From: Nitrospirota bacterium
GTDB lineage: Bacteria > Nitrospinota_A > UBA7883
Length of the DNA: 36,820 nt
NCBI GenBank assembly: GCA_024275315.1
Contig: JAJRZK010000008.1
Span: 1 to 36,820 of the forward strand
Reading direction: 5' to 3'
A program made the translations under genes and the position numbers. The first letter of the stretch is position 1. Each line of letters starts with the position of its first letter. Below the pieces are notes generated by a model that was given only the letters and a program-made list of their open reading frames with translations, was not told where the DNA came from and made no database searches. Positions 27,923 to 36,820 of the stretch are shown piece by piece.

Positions 27923-28506
27923 TATTTTTTGTCCAACTCGCCTGCTTTATATTTTTCGTTGAACAGCTTTAGTATAGTGTTCGTAAGATCCACCTTTTCC
28001 GAGGCGTATATGATAAACCCACCCATCTTGGCAGGCCCCTCGCTACCCTCGAGGATAAGTGAATAGCCGTTGGCTTTCGCATAATCGACTATCACCGCTT
28101 TTACTTTTTTTACGATGCCGCTTGTAACCCTCGCCTGATGGCGTTGTATAGTGCGCCTGGTGTCCTGTTTGTACAGCTCGATTTCACGTTTCTTTCTCAA
28201 CAGTTCCTGTTCCTTTTCCTCCAGCACCTCGGGACGGCTCATCATCCGTTGCTGTTCCAGGTCCTGCTCAAGTTTTTTGTAGGCTTTCTGTTTGCCCTTC
28301 AAGATATTATTCTCTCTTTCAATGTTGGCTTTCATTTTTTTTATGGCGTCGAGGCCCATGTCCGATTCATTTATCAGTATTTGCAGGTTCACGGACCCGA
28401 TTTTCATTTCGGCGGCATAAGCCCCGGTCGCTGACGCCATAAGGAACATCACGGCCGCGATAGTATTAATTAGCCGGAAATTGCTTCTGGAAATTGTGTT
28501 TTTCAT
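27922..28506 (-). CDS. OmpH/Skp-family periplasmic chaperone
   Basis: This 194-residue periplasmic chaperone carries unfolded outer-membrane proteins toward BamA. A signal peptide runs to about residue 31 (AAVMFLMASATGAYA). It is followed by a beta body segment (MKIGSVNLQILINES), a long charged coiled coil (about 55-125) that forms the tentacles, and a return strand. It lies after bamA and before lpxD, the usual order. Confidence 0.9.
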   Translation of the reverse strand: MKNTISRSNFRLINTIAAVMFLMASATGAYAAEMKIGSVNLQILINESDMGLDAIKKMKANIERENNILKGKQKAYKKLEQDLEQQRMMSRPEVLEEKEQELLRKKREIELYKQDTRRTIQRHQARVTSGIVKKVKAVIVDYAKANGYSLILEGSEGPAKMGGFIIYASEKVDLTNTILKLFNEKYKAGELDKK

Positions 28507-28585
28507 ATCCTCTGAAAAATCCTCCTGTTGTAAGACGCTTCGCCCTGAAGCATGGCGCTATAAAGTTACGCCAGCGCTCCGATGA

Positions 28586-30868
28586 TCAGAACGCGCCGCC
28601 GATGGTAAAATGAAACTCGTTGGGTGTTTCATTTTCACGCTGGTCAAGCTTGAACCCGTATATTATAGATATGGGACCCATGGGGGAGAAAAAGTGTATC
28701 CCGAACCCCCAGCTATGCCTCATGTTAGCCAGATCGTAATATTGGTCCGTGCTGTTGCCCAAAACATCGTCTCTGCCATAGACATTGCCCCGATCATAAA
28801 AGAAAAAACCTCTGAAATATCGAGTGAACCTGTATTGTAATTCAAAGTTGAATTGCAGTAAAGCCTCGCCGCCTATAGCCTCTCCGTTTTCATCGAATGG
28901 CCCCACTTCCTCAAAATTAAATCCCCGCAGACTTCGTGGGCCTCCCATGAAAAATCGCTCGTAAATAGGCAAGCCTTTGCCGTCATATCCGTCCGCCCGC
29001 CCAATCTTCGCATGGAGCAGGCCGACAAAATCGAGCCAGAGCCCGACATATTCGGAATATTCCCCCGTGAGCTTATAGAACTTCTCCTCGCCACCGGCGC
29101 CAGCCACCTCCAGGTAGGCCTTCAAGCGCCGGCCGGATGTGGGGCTGTAGGGATCGTTACGGGTATCGTAGACCACGGACGGGAAAATGGCGCCTGTGAT
29201 CTTGTGCCCCTCCTGGGCCAGCAAGTACGCGCTGGCCGCCTCACGATCCAGGATGGTAACATCGTTGTTTTCAAATTTGTATCCGATCCTGCCCCATGTA
29301 TACTCCCCGATACCCCGTCCAAACCGTATAGAGCCCCCCACGTTTAAGGATGTGAACGCTTGATACTCGTATTCTTTGTTATACAGGTCAAGCCCGGCCG
29401 AAAGCTTCCTGTCGAAAAGAGATGGTTCGGTGAAGCTGATGGTGAAATCGTGACGGCGGTCGGACATGTTCGCGGACAATGAAAACGTCTGCCCCTTGCC
29501 CATCAGGTTCGACCATTTCAGTTGCGCCTCAAGCACAAGATACTCGACAGAGCTGTAACCGGCCGCAAATGAGAACTGGCCTGTTTCGCGTTCCACGAGT
29601 TTTATATGCAAGTCCACCAGGTCGGGCTCCCGTCCGCTCCTCTGCTCCATCTCCACGCTGTCGAAAAAGCCGAGGTTGTTTATACGCTCCCGGGAGCGCC
29701 TGAGCTTGGCGCTGTTGAACAGCTCTCCCTCCTGGAGCAGGAACTCCCGCCGTATCACCCTGTCCCTCGTCTTGTCGTTCCCGGAGATGGTGATCTTGCC
29801 TATGTATACCTTCTGACCCCTTTTGATATTGACTTTCACGTCCACCGTCCTGTTTTTTTCGTCAATATCCAGGTCCGGCGCCACGTTGGCGAAGGCGTAC
29901 CCCTTTTGCGAGTACAGGTCGCTTATTTTGAACATGTCCTCACGGAACATGCTTCGGTTGAACACGTCACCTTTGGCCAGACGGATTGTCCTGGAAAGCT
30001 CCTCTGACGTATACACAGAGTCGCCCTGGACGGTTATGTCTCCCACTTTGTATTGTTCGCCTTCGAAAATGGGAAAATCTATGTTGATAATCTGGTTTTC
30101 CCGGTCGATCTCCACCTGTGGATCGCCTACTTTCACCTTTATGTAGCCATGGTCGTGGTAATAGGATTCCACTCTGAGGACATCGGTTTTCAGCACGTCT
30201 TTCTTGTAGGCTCCGTTGTCAGAGAAAAAAGAGCCCCAGTTGGCGGTTTTGGTCTCGATTTGCCCTTTTATGGTCCTGTCGGAAAAGGCCTTGTTGCCGC
30301 GGAAATTAATCCTGCCGATAACGATCTTTTTACCCTCGTCAACGATATACTCCACGTCCACCTGGTTCTCCCCCAGTTTGTGGACAACGGTGTGGACCTG
30401 GGAAAAGAAAAACCCCTTGTTGCGGTACGCCTGCTTTATTTTCAGTTCGTCCCATGGGATATGGTCCTGGCGGAAAAACGTGCCGTTCTTCGTCTTTATC
30501 TTGAGCTTTAAAACGTCTTCCTTGATCTCCTCTACCCCGGTGATGATGATATTTCGCACGAACGGTTTTTCCGTGAAAATAAATGTCAGCGTCAGCCCTT
30601 CCGGGGTTTCGGTCACGTCGAGCTTGATGTCATCGAAGAAACCGAGCTTGAATATTTTTCTGATGTCTTTCTGAATGGTGTCTACGTTGTAACGGCCTCC
30701 GGGCTTGCTGTTTATGTAGAAACGCACCGTGTTTTCATCGGCGCGCACGGTCCCTTCTATACGGATTTCCTTGATCTTTTTGCTAAAATCGATGGACCAC
30801 GCGGGAGACGCAAGCAGGCTTGCGGTCAAAAACAAAAAAAATCCCCATGAAAGAATTGCTCGATTCAT
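28586..30868 (-). CDS. bamA: outer membrane protein assembly factor BamA
   Basis: This 760-residue BamA inserts beta-barrel proteins into the outer membrane. A signal peptide (ILSWGFFLFLTASLLASPAWS) is followed by five POTRA domains (about 28-420). The C-terminal 16-strand barrel has the lid-lock motif VRGF variant in FFMGGPRSLRGFNFEEVGP. The protein ends in FHFTIGGAF, with a terminal aromatic residue as expected. It begins 21 bp after clpC, and ompH follows by 79 bp. Confidence 0.96.
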   Translation of the reverse strand: MNRAILSWGFFLFLTASLLASPAWSIDFSKKIKEIRIEGTVRADENTVRFYINSKPGGRYNVDTIQKDIRKIFKLGFFDDIKLDVTETPEGLTLTFIFTEKPFVRNIIITGVEEIKEDVLKLKIKTKNGTFFRQDHIPWDELKIKQAYRNKGFFFSQVHTVVHKLGENQVDVEYIVDEGKKIVIGRINFRGNKAFSDRTIKGQIETKTANWGSFFSDNGAYKKDVLKTDVLRVESYYHDHGYIKVKVGDPQVEIDRENQIINIDFPIFEGEQYKVGDITVQGDSVYTSEELSRTIRLAKGDVFNRSMFREDMFKISDLYSQKGYAFANVAPDLDIDEKNRTVDVKVNIKRGQKVYIGKITISGNDKTRDRVIRREFLLQEGELFNSAKLRRSRERINNLGFFDSVEMEQRSGREPDLVDLHIKLVERETGQFSFAAGYSSVEYLVLEAQLKWSNLMGKGQTFSLSANMSDRRHDFTISFTEPSLFDRKLSAGLDLYNKEYEYQAFTSLNVGGSIRFGRGIGEYTWGRIGYKFENNDVTILDREAASAYLLAQEGHKITGAIFPSVVYDTRNDPYSPTSGRRLKAYLEVAGAGGEEKFYKLTGEYSEYVGLWLDFVGLLHAKIGRADGYDGKGLPIYERFFMGGPRSLRGFNFEEVGPFDENGEAIGGEALLQFNFELQYRFTRYFRGFFFYDRGNVYGRDDVLGNSTDQYYDLANMRHSWGFGIHFFSPMGPISIIYGFKLDQRENETPNEFHFTIGGAF

Positions 30869-30889
30869 CTGATGTTCAGTGGAGTATCG

Positions 30890-33322
30890 CTACACGCTTT
30901 CAGTGACGGGGTCTTTTTCGTGAAACGCAAGTTTGCCATCTTCTAAAGTTACGATCACGTTGGAACCTCGCTTGAACCGGCCGAATAGAAGCTCTTGGGA
31001 AAGTGGATTCTCGATAAGCCTCTGGATTGCGCGTTTCAGGTGCCTTGCGCCATACTGCTCGTCGTACCCTTCGTTTATGACAAAATCCATGGCCTCTGGG
31101 CTGAGCTCGAGCGTAAGCCCCTCGTCCCTGATCCGCTCGCCCAACTCGCCCATCAGGATATTGAATATGACGCCGATGTTCTCCTTCGACAACTTGTGGA
31201 ACGTGACAAGCTCGTCTATCCTGTTCAGAAACTCGGGGTTGAACGTCCGTTTGAGCTCCGCCTGGATTCCATCGCTCATTCTCTCGAAAGCGTGCTCCGG
31301 GTTATCGGGCTGGAACCCTATTGTGGATCCTTTTTCTATGATCCGGGCGGACAGGTTCGATGTCATGATGACGATGACGTTTTTGAAACTTACAGACCTG
31401 CCATAACTGTCCGTCAACCTTCCCTCGTCCATGATCTGGAGGAGCATGTGGTATATATCCCCATGGGCTTTTTCTATTTCGTCGAGAAGGACAACCGCGT
31501 AGGGGCGGCGGCGAACACGCTCGGTCAGTTGGCCTCCCTCCTCGTATCCGACATAGCCCGGAGGGGCGCCCACCAGCTTCGACGCGGCGAATTTCTCCAT
31601 GTATTCCGACATGTCCAGCCGGATCAGGGAGTTCTTGTCGCCGAACAGGTATTCTGTCAGGGCGTTGGCGAGCTCGGTCTTGCCAACGCCGGTCGGCCCA
31701 AGGAACAGAAACGCGCCCATGGGCCGCGCAATTTCTTTCAGGCCCATCCTGGACCGCCTGATAGCGTTGCACACCGCGTCGATAGCCTCATCCTGACCGA
31801 TGATCCTTTTCTTCAGCTCCTCCGCCATGACCTGAAGCTTGTGCGATTCTTCCTTCTCGATCCTGCTGAGAGGGATGCCGGTTATCGATGAAACAACATA
31901 GCTTATATCCTCTTCCATGACGCTGGGGCGCACAAGCTCCTGCTCCGACTCCCAGGTGTCACGTTTCTTGTCCAGCTCCAGGCGCAGGGACTCCTCTTTG
32001 TCGCGCAGTTCCACGGCCTGCTCGAATTCCTGTTTTTCGATCCGCTCCTTTTTTTCCGCTATGAGCTTGTCTATCTGGATCTGCAGTTCCCGAAGCTCCG
32101 GAGGGAAAGTCACCTTGCGCAGGTGCACCCTGCTTCCGGCTTCGTCGATAACGTCTATGGCCTTGTCCGGAAGGAACCGGTCTGGTATATAGCGGTCGGA
32201 AAGCTTGACCGCGGCTATTATAGCCTCGTCGGTGATCTTGGCCTTGTGATGCGATTCATACTCGGGCCGGAGACCGTATATTATCTCTATGGTCTCCTCC
32301 ACGCCCGGCGGCTGTACTATTATGGGCTGGAAACGCCTCTCCAGCGCGCCGTTCTTTTCTATGTACTTGCGATACTCGTCCAGCGTGGTCGCCCCGATGC
32401 ATTGGATCTCGCCACGGGACAACGCGGGCTTGAGCATGTTGGACGCGTCCACGGATCCCTCGGCGGCGCCCGCGCCCACCAGCGTGTGAATCTCGTCTAT
32501 GAAAAGGATCACGTTGCCGGCCTGGATTATGTCTTTCATGATCGCTTTTATCCGCTGCTCAAACTGGCCGCGGTATTTCGTGCCGGCGATGACCGCGCCA
32601 AGGTCCAGGCTTATCACGCGCTTGTCGTGCAGAAGTTGCGGCACTTCACGGGTGTAAATACGTTGCGCCATCCCCTCGACGATAGCGGTTTTCCCGACTC
32701 CGGGCTCCCCGATCAGGACAGGGTTGTTCTTGGTTCGACGGGCGAGAATCTGGATAACCCTTTCGATCTCCTTTTCCCTGCCGATCACCGGGTCGAGCTT
32801 GTCTTTGACCGCCAATTCGGTCAAATCGCGTCCGAACTCGTCCAGCGCGGGGGTTTTGGTCTGTTGTTTCTCCTGGGTGGACGACGGCTCCCGTAGCAGG
32901 TTGATGGTCTGCTCCCGAACATCCGCGTAGGATATCCCGAGGCTATTCAACACCCTGGCGCCGACTCCGTCTTTTTCCCGGACAAGACCCAGCAAAAGAT
33001 GCTCCGTCCCGATATAGCTGTGCCCCATGGACCGCGCCTCTTCAACAGAGTATTCCAGAACCTTTTTCGCTCTGCTGGTAAAGGGAATATCACCTATTAT
33101 CAACGTGTTGGAGCTGGCAGGCAGGTTTCGCTCCACCTCCTGCCTTATCTGGTTGAGGTCGACACCAAGCCTCTGCAGAACCGATATGGCCACTCCGCCG
33201 GAATCTTTGAGCACTCCCAGCAGAAGATGTTCCGTGCCAAGATATTCATGCTGGCTTTTTTCGGCTTCTTCTCTGGCTAGTATAATTACTTTTCGGGCTC
33301 GCTCGGTGAACCTTTTAAACAT
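30890..33322 (-). CDS. clpC: ATP-dependent Clp protease ATPase subunit ClpC
   Basis: This AAA+ unfoldase of about 810 residues feeds substrates to ClpP. In order it has two N-terminal Clp-N repeats (1-145), AAA-1 with Walker [14 protein letters not shown], a UVR middle domain ([20 protein letters not shown]) that marks ClpC rather than ClpA or ClpB, and AAA-2 with [14 protein letters not shown]. The ATG at 33322 is chosen because AGGAG lies 8 nt upstream; a TTG two codons earlier is less likely. It sits between lolD (120 bp upstream) and bamA. No clpP or mcsA/mcsB is in the window. Confidence 0.96.
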   Translation of the reverse strand: MFKRFTERARKVIILAREEAEKSQHEYLGTEHLLLGVLKDSGGVAISVLQRLGVDLNQIRQEVERNLPASSNTLIIGDIPFTSRAKKVLEYSVEEARSMGHSYIGTEHLLLGLVREKDGVGARVLNSLGISYADVREQTINLLREPSSTQEKQQTKTPALDEFGRDLTELAVKDKLDPVIGREKEIERVIQILARRTKNNPVLIGEPGVGKTAIVEGMAQRIYTREVPQLLHDKRVISLDLGAVIAGTKYRGQFEQRIKAIMKDIIQAGNVILFIDEIHTLVGAGAAEGSVDASNMLKPALSRGEIQCIGATTLDEYRKYIEKNGALERRFQPIIVQPPGVEETIEIIYGLRPEYESHHKAKITDEAIIAAVKLSDRYIPDRFLPDKAIDVIDEAGSRVHLRKVTFPPELRELQIQIDKLIAEKKERIEKQEFEQAVELRDKEESLRLELDKKRDTWESEQELVRPSVMEEDISYVVSSITGIPLSRIEKEESHKLQVMAEELKKRIIGQDEAIDAVCNAIRRSRMGLKEIARPMGAFLFLGPTGVGKTELANALTEYLFGDKNSLIRLDMSEYMEKFAASKLVGAPPGYVGYEEGGQLTERVRRRPYAVVLLDEIEKAHGDIYHMLLQIMDEGRLTDSYGRSVSFKNVIVIMTSNLSARIIEKGSTIGFQPDNPEHAFERMSDGIQAELKRTFNPEFLNRIDELVTFHKLSKENIGVIFNILMGELGERIRDEGLTLELSPEAMDFVINEGYDEQYGARHLKRAIQRLIENPLSQELLFGRFKRGSNVIVTLEDGKLAFHEKDPVTESV

Positions 33323-33442
33323 GAGCAAACTCCTATAGGAAAAACGTGATCAAAACACCTGAATATGACCGCTTTTATTACAACGATCCACCTTAAGCAA
33401 GGCGTTGCGTGATCTGTGCGTTTACGATGCTTATCTGTCAAC

Positions 33443-34147
33443 TCATTCTAGCACATCATTGAGCGAGTCAACAAATTTACCATCCTTTATTTGCACCACC
33501 CTGGACATTTTTTTTGCCAGGACCAGGTTATGGGTCACAATTACAAACGTTTGGCCATTTTCTTCGTTCAGGGAAAAGATCAGCTCCATAATTTCATCAC
33601 CGGTGTTGGTGTCGAGATTGCCGGTGGGCTCGTCGGCAAGCACCAGGGCGGGTCCATTTATCAGCGCTCTGCAGATCGCCACACGTTGCTGCTCTCCGCC
33701 GGAAAGTTTTCCCGGCCTGTGATTATATCTTTGCGACAGACCCACGTTGTCCAGCATTTTCCTGGCTTTGGCCAGGGATTCGTTTTTCGACGCGCCGGCT
33801 ATCATGGCCGGCAGGGCCACGTTTTCCACGGCGGAAAATTCAGGTAGCAGGTTGTGGGCCTGGAACACAAAACCGATGCTTCTCGACCTGAACAGCGCCA
33901 GGTCCTTCTCTTTCATAGCGAAAATGTCGCGTCCTTCAAACAAAATCTTTCCGCTGGTGGGCCTGTCGAGCGCTCCGAGCATTTGAAGCAGTGTGCTTTT
34001 CCCGGCCCCGGAGGCGCCTATGATCCCGAGAACCTCGCCCCTGTCGATGGTCAGATCTATCTTTTCCAAAGCGTGGATGGTTCTTCCGTCGACGACGAAA
34101 CTTCTGGTCACCTCCTCCACCGCTACGAGAGCTTCCCCGCCAGGCAT
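33443..34147 (-). CDS. lolD: lipoprotein-releasing ABC transporter ATPase LolD
   Basis: This 234-residue ABC ATPase powers release of outer-membrane lipoproteins from the inner membrane by LolC/E. It has Walker A GASGAGKST, signature LSGGEQQRVAICRAL, Walker B LVLADEPTGNLD and the switch His in VIVTHNL. This sequence belongs to the LolD/MacB group. It begins one base after the lipid kinase-like gene, and its partner permease is the gene before that. Confidence 0.93.
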   Translation of the reverse strand: MPGGEALVAVEEVTRSFVVDGRTIHALEKIDLTIDRGEVLGIIGASGAGKSTLLQMLGALDRPTSGKILFEGRDIFAMKEKDLALFRSRSIGFVFQAHNLLPEFSAVENVALPAMIAGASKNESLAKARKMLDNVGLSQRYNHRPGKLSGGEQQRVAICRALINGPALVLADEPTGNLDTNTGDEIMELIFSLNEENGQTFVIVTHNLVLAKKMSRVVQIKDGKFVDSLNDVLE

Positions 34148-34148
34148 A

Positions 34149-34766
34149 TCAGACCGTCACCCAGGATATTAAAGTCATGGCCGCCCCGGACGCCAGCGGG
34201 ACGGAAAGGTTGTCATCGACCCTGCAGGAGGACAGCTCCACGATCGCCGCGACAGCCGCCCCAGCCAGTGCGACAGCGCCGAATCCCGATATCGCCACAC
34301 CAATCCCCGCGCAAACAGCCAGCATGGCCGCGGTCCCTCCCAGCGATTTGCCATTGGAAAACCTTGCAACGCCATAATTTTTGCCCACCAGCGCCGCCGC
34401 CGGGTCTCCTATGGCGCTGAAATAGACCGACGCCGCCGCAATAGGCGGGGTATAGAGAATCAGCGACAACGTGGTTCCCATCAGGACGTATGATGATCCG
34501 GTCAGCGATTTTTTTTCCTTCGTTTTAAGCAACCATCCGGCCAGCCTGGTGAATTCGATGTTGAATTTTTCCGACCTGACTCTAACCATGTCCGTGGCGA
34601 TCCAGAGTATGGCCACCACGATTGTCATGTAGACCGTCCATTGTCTGGGCGCAATTTCCAGGTAATAGACGGTGGGAATAATCGACGCCGCCAGGATGTG
34701 AAAAACCTTTCTTGGCAGATGCGAGTCTTCCCGGATGGTCGTCATCATCGTGACAGTGTCATTCAT
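34149..34766 (-). CDS. CTP-dependent lipid kinase-like membrane protein (SEC59/DGK1/VTE5 family)
   Basis: This 205-residue polytopic membrane protein (about six spans) carries the family signature GDPAAALVGKNYG, followed by SNGKSLGGTAAM and VDDNLSVPL. Relatives phosphorylate dolichol, phytol or diacylglycerol using CTP and are related to phosphatidate cytidylyltransferases. The natural lipid is unknown here. It lies inside the Lol operon: the start overlaps lolC/E by 8 bases (ATGAATGA) and lolD begins one base after its stop. That makes a role in envelope lipid turnover likely, for example of diacylglycerol left by lipoprotein or oligosaccharide modification, but this is inference. Confidence 0.78.
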   Translation of the reverse strand: MNDTVTMMTTIREDSHLPRKVFHILAASIIPTVYYLEIAPRQWTVYMTIVVAILWIATDMVRVRSEKFNIEFTRLAGWLLKTKEKKSLTGSSYVLMGTTLSLILYTPPIAAASVYFSAIGDPAAALVGKNYGVARFSNGKSLGGTAAMLAVCAGIGVAISGFGAVALAGAAVAAIVELSSCRVDDNLSVPLASGAAMTLISWVTV

Positions 34767-36033
34767 ACCGCAGAGACTCGGCGGGATCTATTTTGCTGGC
34801 GCTCCACGCGGGATAAAGCGCCGCGAGCACCGTTATGAACATGGCCACCAGCGACACCACCACCACGTCGGGGAAGTTCATGCTTACCGGGAGCGTTTCC
34901 ATGTTGTAAACATCGCTGGGCAACTTTATGAACTGGTATTTTTTCAGTATCTCGCAGAGGAGCACGCCCCCCGCCACACCCAAGGCGGTTCCGGTAAAGC
35001 CGATGATCAGCCCTTCGAGAAAAAATATTTTCATCACCGCCCCGCGCGAGGCGCCCAGCGCTTTTAGTATGGCTATGTCCTTGGTTTTTTCGAGCACCAC
35101 CATGATCAACGTAGATACGATATTGAAAGCGGCCACGAAGATTATAAGAATAAGTATCAACCCTATAACGGTTTTTTCCAGGGCGAGCGCGAAAAAGAGG
35201 CTCTGGTTGAGCTTTTGCCAGTCCCTGGCGATGTAGGGAAACCCTATTTTCGACTGGATATTATCCGCTATCTCCGGGGCGTCGTCTATATCTTCAACCT
35301 TGATCTCGATCCCGGTGACGTTTTCTCCCATCTTGAACAGCGATTGCGCCTGCCTGATGGAGATAAGCGCCAGTGACGAGTCGAACTCGTACATTCCCGC
35401 ATGGAAAATTCCGGCCACGTAGAATTCTCTCGATATGGGAGTCATGCCGACAGGAGTCATTTTCCCCATGGGGCTTATTATCGTGACAGGGTCGCCGGGC
35501 ATGACGCCGAGGTTGCGGGCCAGTTCCCTGCCTAGGACGATACCGTGTCGATGTATTTCCGTTTTGGCCCCGAAATCGTCAGGTTCTATGGATGTGCGGG
35601 CGAATTTTTCGTTTAAATACTCGAGCTTGCCATCGGTCATGTATTTGCCCATATCGGTCGATTTCGGAACAGGGTCGGTGTCTATTCCCCGCAACACGAT
35701 ACCGGAGACTCTTTCGACGGATGTGATTATCACCTGGTTGTATATGAAAGCCGACGCGGCCACAACGCCTTCCATTTTTTCTACAGTGTCGATTATCATC
35801 TCTTTTTCTTTTACATCGATGGGCGCCACGCTGGTGACGAGTATGTGCGAGTTTGTGCCGATAATTTTTTCCTTTATATCGTCCTGGGCTCCGGTCATCA
35901 CGGCGAGCACCACTATCAGGGCGGTGACGCCTATGGCCACGCCGCCTATCGATATAAAGGTGATAAGCGAGACGAATGTCTGTTTCCGTTTGGCTTTCAG
36001 GTATCTGAAGCTGATGAAGGTTTCATAGGACAT
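34759..36033 (-). CDS. lolC: lipoprotein-releasing ABC transporter permease LolC/LolE
   Basis: This 424-residue permease has a cytoplasmic N terminus (MSYETFISFRYLKAKRKQTF) and a first span about 20-48 (SLITFISIGGVAIGVTALIV). A large periplasmic MacB-like domain follows (about 50-270), then three C-terminal spans around 280-415 ending DPAESLRYE. Only one such permease gene is present, so it may form a homodimer with LolD, or a partner lies elsewhere. The ATG at 36033 is preferred to the upstream ATG at 36054, matching the family start. It is the first gene of the envelope cluster. Confidence 0.92.
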   Translation of the reverse strand: MSYETFISFRYLKAKRKQTFVSLITFISIGGVAIGVTALIVVLAVMTGAQDDIKEKIIGTNSHILVTSVAPIDVKEKEMIIDTVEKMEGVVAASAFIYNQVIITSVERVSGIVLRGIDTDPVPKSTDMGKYMTDGKLEYLNEKFARTSIEPDDFGAKTEIHRHGIVLGRELARNLGVMPGDPVTIISPMGKMTPVGMTPISREFYVAGIFHAGMYEFDSSLALISIRQAQSLFKMGENVTGIEIKVEDIDDAPEIADNIQSKIGFPYIARDWQKLNQSLFFALALEKTVIGLILILIIFVAAFNIVSTLIMVVLEKTKDIAILKALGASRGAVMKIFFLEGLIIGFTGTALGVAGGVLLCEILKKYQFIKLPSDVYNMETLPVSMNFPDVVVVSLVAMFITVLAALYPAWSASKIDPAESLRYE

Positions 36034-36071
36034 AATGGGAAAAGTATAACGCAATAGCGGCGATGTACGTA

Positions 36072-36077
36072 ATTATA
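36072..36077 (-). promoter_or_regulatory. possible -10 box for the lolC/E operon
   Basis: A perfect TATAAT lies on the minus strand about 40 bp before the lolC/E start. No convincing -35 box is at the usual distance, so this is weak support. Confidence 0.25.
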
Positions 36078-36200
36078 AAGTATCAAAATGGTCAGCTCCC
36101 GCTGAAACCGCAGGATCACCCTTTGCGACAGCGTGTTAAATCATCCACAGGGCGCGCGTTACGGGTGTCATATCGCCGGATATGTCCGTCTAATATCTGA

Positions 36201-36206
36201 TATAAT
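36201..36206 (+). promoter_or_regulatory. -10 box of a probable promoter for the BON gene
   Basis: A perfect TATAAT on the plus strand lies 35 bp ahead of the BON gene ATG. No good -35 box is seen at 16-18 bp. The Shine-Dalgarno GGAG is at 36228-36231. Confidence 0.35.
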
Positions 36207-36240
36207 CCGCCATATAGTTTTTTTGCTGGAGACATATGAT

Positions 36241-36618
36241 ATGCGACTGTCAGCTTTATTAGGCTTGGCGTTGCTTTTGATGATGGCTTGTCCCGCCACG
36301 GCCCAGGAGACCGGAGAGGAGAAGGGTCCCATGGAAAAAGCTGGGAAGTTTCTGGACCAGGGCGTTATCAAGGCAAGGGATTTTCTCAGCGATTCAGCCA
36401 TCACGGCGCGTATCAAAAGGCGCTTGATGGAGGATGAGTTTGTCTCTGTGTTCGACATAAAAATCACGACTATAGACCAGATGGTGATCGTGGAGGGTGA
36501 CGTGCAAAGCGAGGAGTTGGCGACACGGGTCATGGGTATTGTAAGAGCCACCGAAGGGGTTAAACAGGCCGAGAACCGCATGATGATTTACACCAAAGCC
36601 CCCTCGAAAGTTGAGTAA
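36241..36618 (+). CDS. exported BON-domain protein
   Basis: This protein of 125 residues has a signal peptide (LSALLGLALLLMMACPATAQ) with likely cleavage after ATA; the Cys at residue 17 is in a poor lipobox. A single BON domain follows (about 52-120): DSAITARIKRRLMEDEF, then DIKITTIDQMVIVEGDV, and ending EGVKQAENRMMIY. Family members such as OsmY and DolP bind phospholipid or stabilise the envelope in the periplasm. It is divergent from lolC/E. GGAG ahead of the ATG decides this start over the open frame to 36133. Confidence 0.88.
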   Translation: MRLSALLGLALLLMMACPATAQETGEEKGPMEKAGKFLDQGVIKARDFLSDSAITARIKRRLMEDEFVSVFDIKITTIDQMVIVEGDVQSEELATRVMGIVRATEGVKQAENRMMIYTKAPSKVE

Positions 36619-36687
36619 AGCTTCCGGTTTTCGCCGGGTTTCACGGATTGCGTTGACGCGTCCGTTAATTTGCAATAAATTATCACT

Positions 36688-36820
36688 AGTGTCCGGTAAA
36701 AATTAAACTGGTCAGGCCTGAATCGCCATAAATGTTGGATAATGAGATTGCATTTAACATTGCCAACAAAGGAGATTCAAGCCGTGACCAAGATAGGAAC
36801 CATGTTTTCAGAGCTATTAA
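36688..36820 (+). mobile_element. left end of a second insertion sequence (probably IS4 family)
   Basis: A likely terminal repeat (AGTGTCCGGTAAAAATTAAA, from 36688) is followed by about 70 bp of leader and the beginning of an open frame with a good Shine-Dalgarno. This is the usual layout of an IS left end. The element runs off the window, so its right end and family cannot be confirmed. Confidence 0.55.
36784..36820 (+). CDS. N-terminal fragment of a probable transposase
   Basis: Only about 12 codons are visible (VTKIGTMFSELL), starting at GTG 36784 with GGAG at 36771-36774. The pattern resembles the N terminus of IS4-family transposases with a DUF4372 domain (for example an FSQLM-like segment), but the sequence is too short to be sure. 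An in-frame ATG at 36802 is an alternative start. Confidence 0.5.
   Translation, partial: MTKIGTMFSELL

Overview
The window is a 36.8 kb piece of chromosome from a diderm (Gram-negative, lipopolysaccharide-making) bacterium of moderately high G+C. It carries lipid A genes (lpxD, lpxA, lpxI), BamA, OmpH/Skp and Lol machinery, so it has an outer membrane. The pathway uses LpxI rather than LpxH. It also has an A/V-type rotary ATPase, a CIRCE-controlled groESL, ClpC and a Bacillus-like fadN-fadA-fadE order. This mix fits Desulfobacterota, Nitrospinota or a neighbouring candidate lineage better than Gammaproteobacteria. That placement is inference; no rRNA gene is present to test it.

Layout. (1) 1-374: 3' end of an IS256-family insertion sequence. 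(2) 403-8298, minus strand: a fatty-acid beta-oxidation operon transcribed as fadN, fadA, fadE, MBL-fold hydrolase, PlsB-like acyltransferase. A 20-bp palindrome lies upstream. (3) 8439-18675, minus strand: a complete A/V-type ATPase operon (G/H-like, I, K, E, C, F, A, B, D). It ends in a 700-residue AgrE/ArgZ-type arginine dihydrolase-ornithine cyclodeaminase whose start overlaps the subunit D stop. (4) 18902-19534, plus strand: a DUF4126 membrane protein. (5) 19643-21631, minus strand: groES-groEL with CIRCE operator and terminator. (6) 22003-22302, plus strand: a small Fis-family DNA-binding protein. (7) 22306-36033, minus strand: an envelope supercluster transcribed as lolC/E, CTP-dependent lipid kinase-like gene, lolD, clpC, bamA, ompH, lpxD, fabZ, lpxA, Gfo/Idh oxidoreductase, lpxI, GT39 glycosyltransferase. 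(8) 36241-36618, plus strand: an exported BON-domain protein. (9) 36688-36820: the start of a second IS (probably IS4 family). Both edges fall in insertion sequences, which is what a contig broken at repeats looks like.

The most notable observations are these. The arginine-to-proline enzyme is translationally coupled to the V-ATPase operon. Two genes, fadN and the ATPase subunit E gene, each show what looks like a one-base loss in an A-run of the coding strand; the first splits a bifunctional enzyme and the second fuses two subunits. A leader hairpin upstream of the ATPase operon pairs fully only in the sense RNA. A GnnA-like oxidoreductase sits in the lipid A cluster without its aminotransferase partner.

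I saw no rRNA, tRNA, CRISPR array, phage or classical defence genes.
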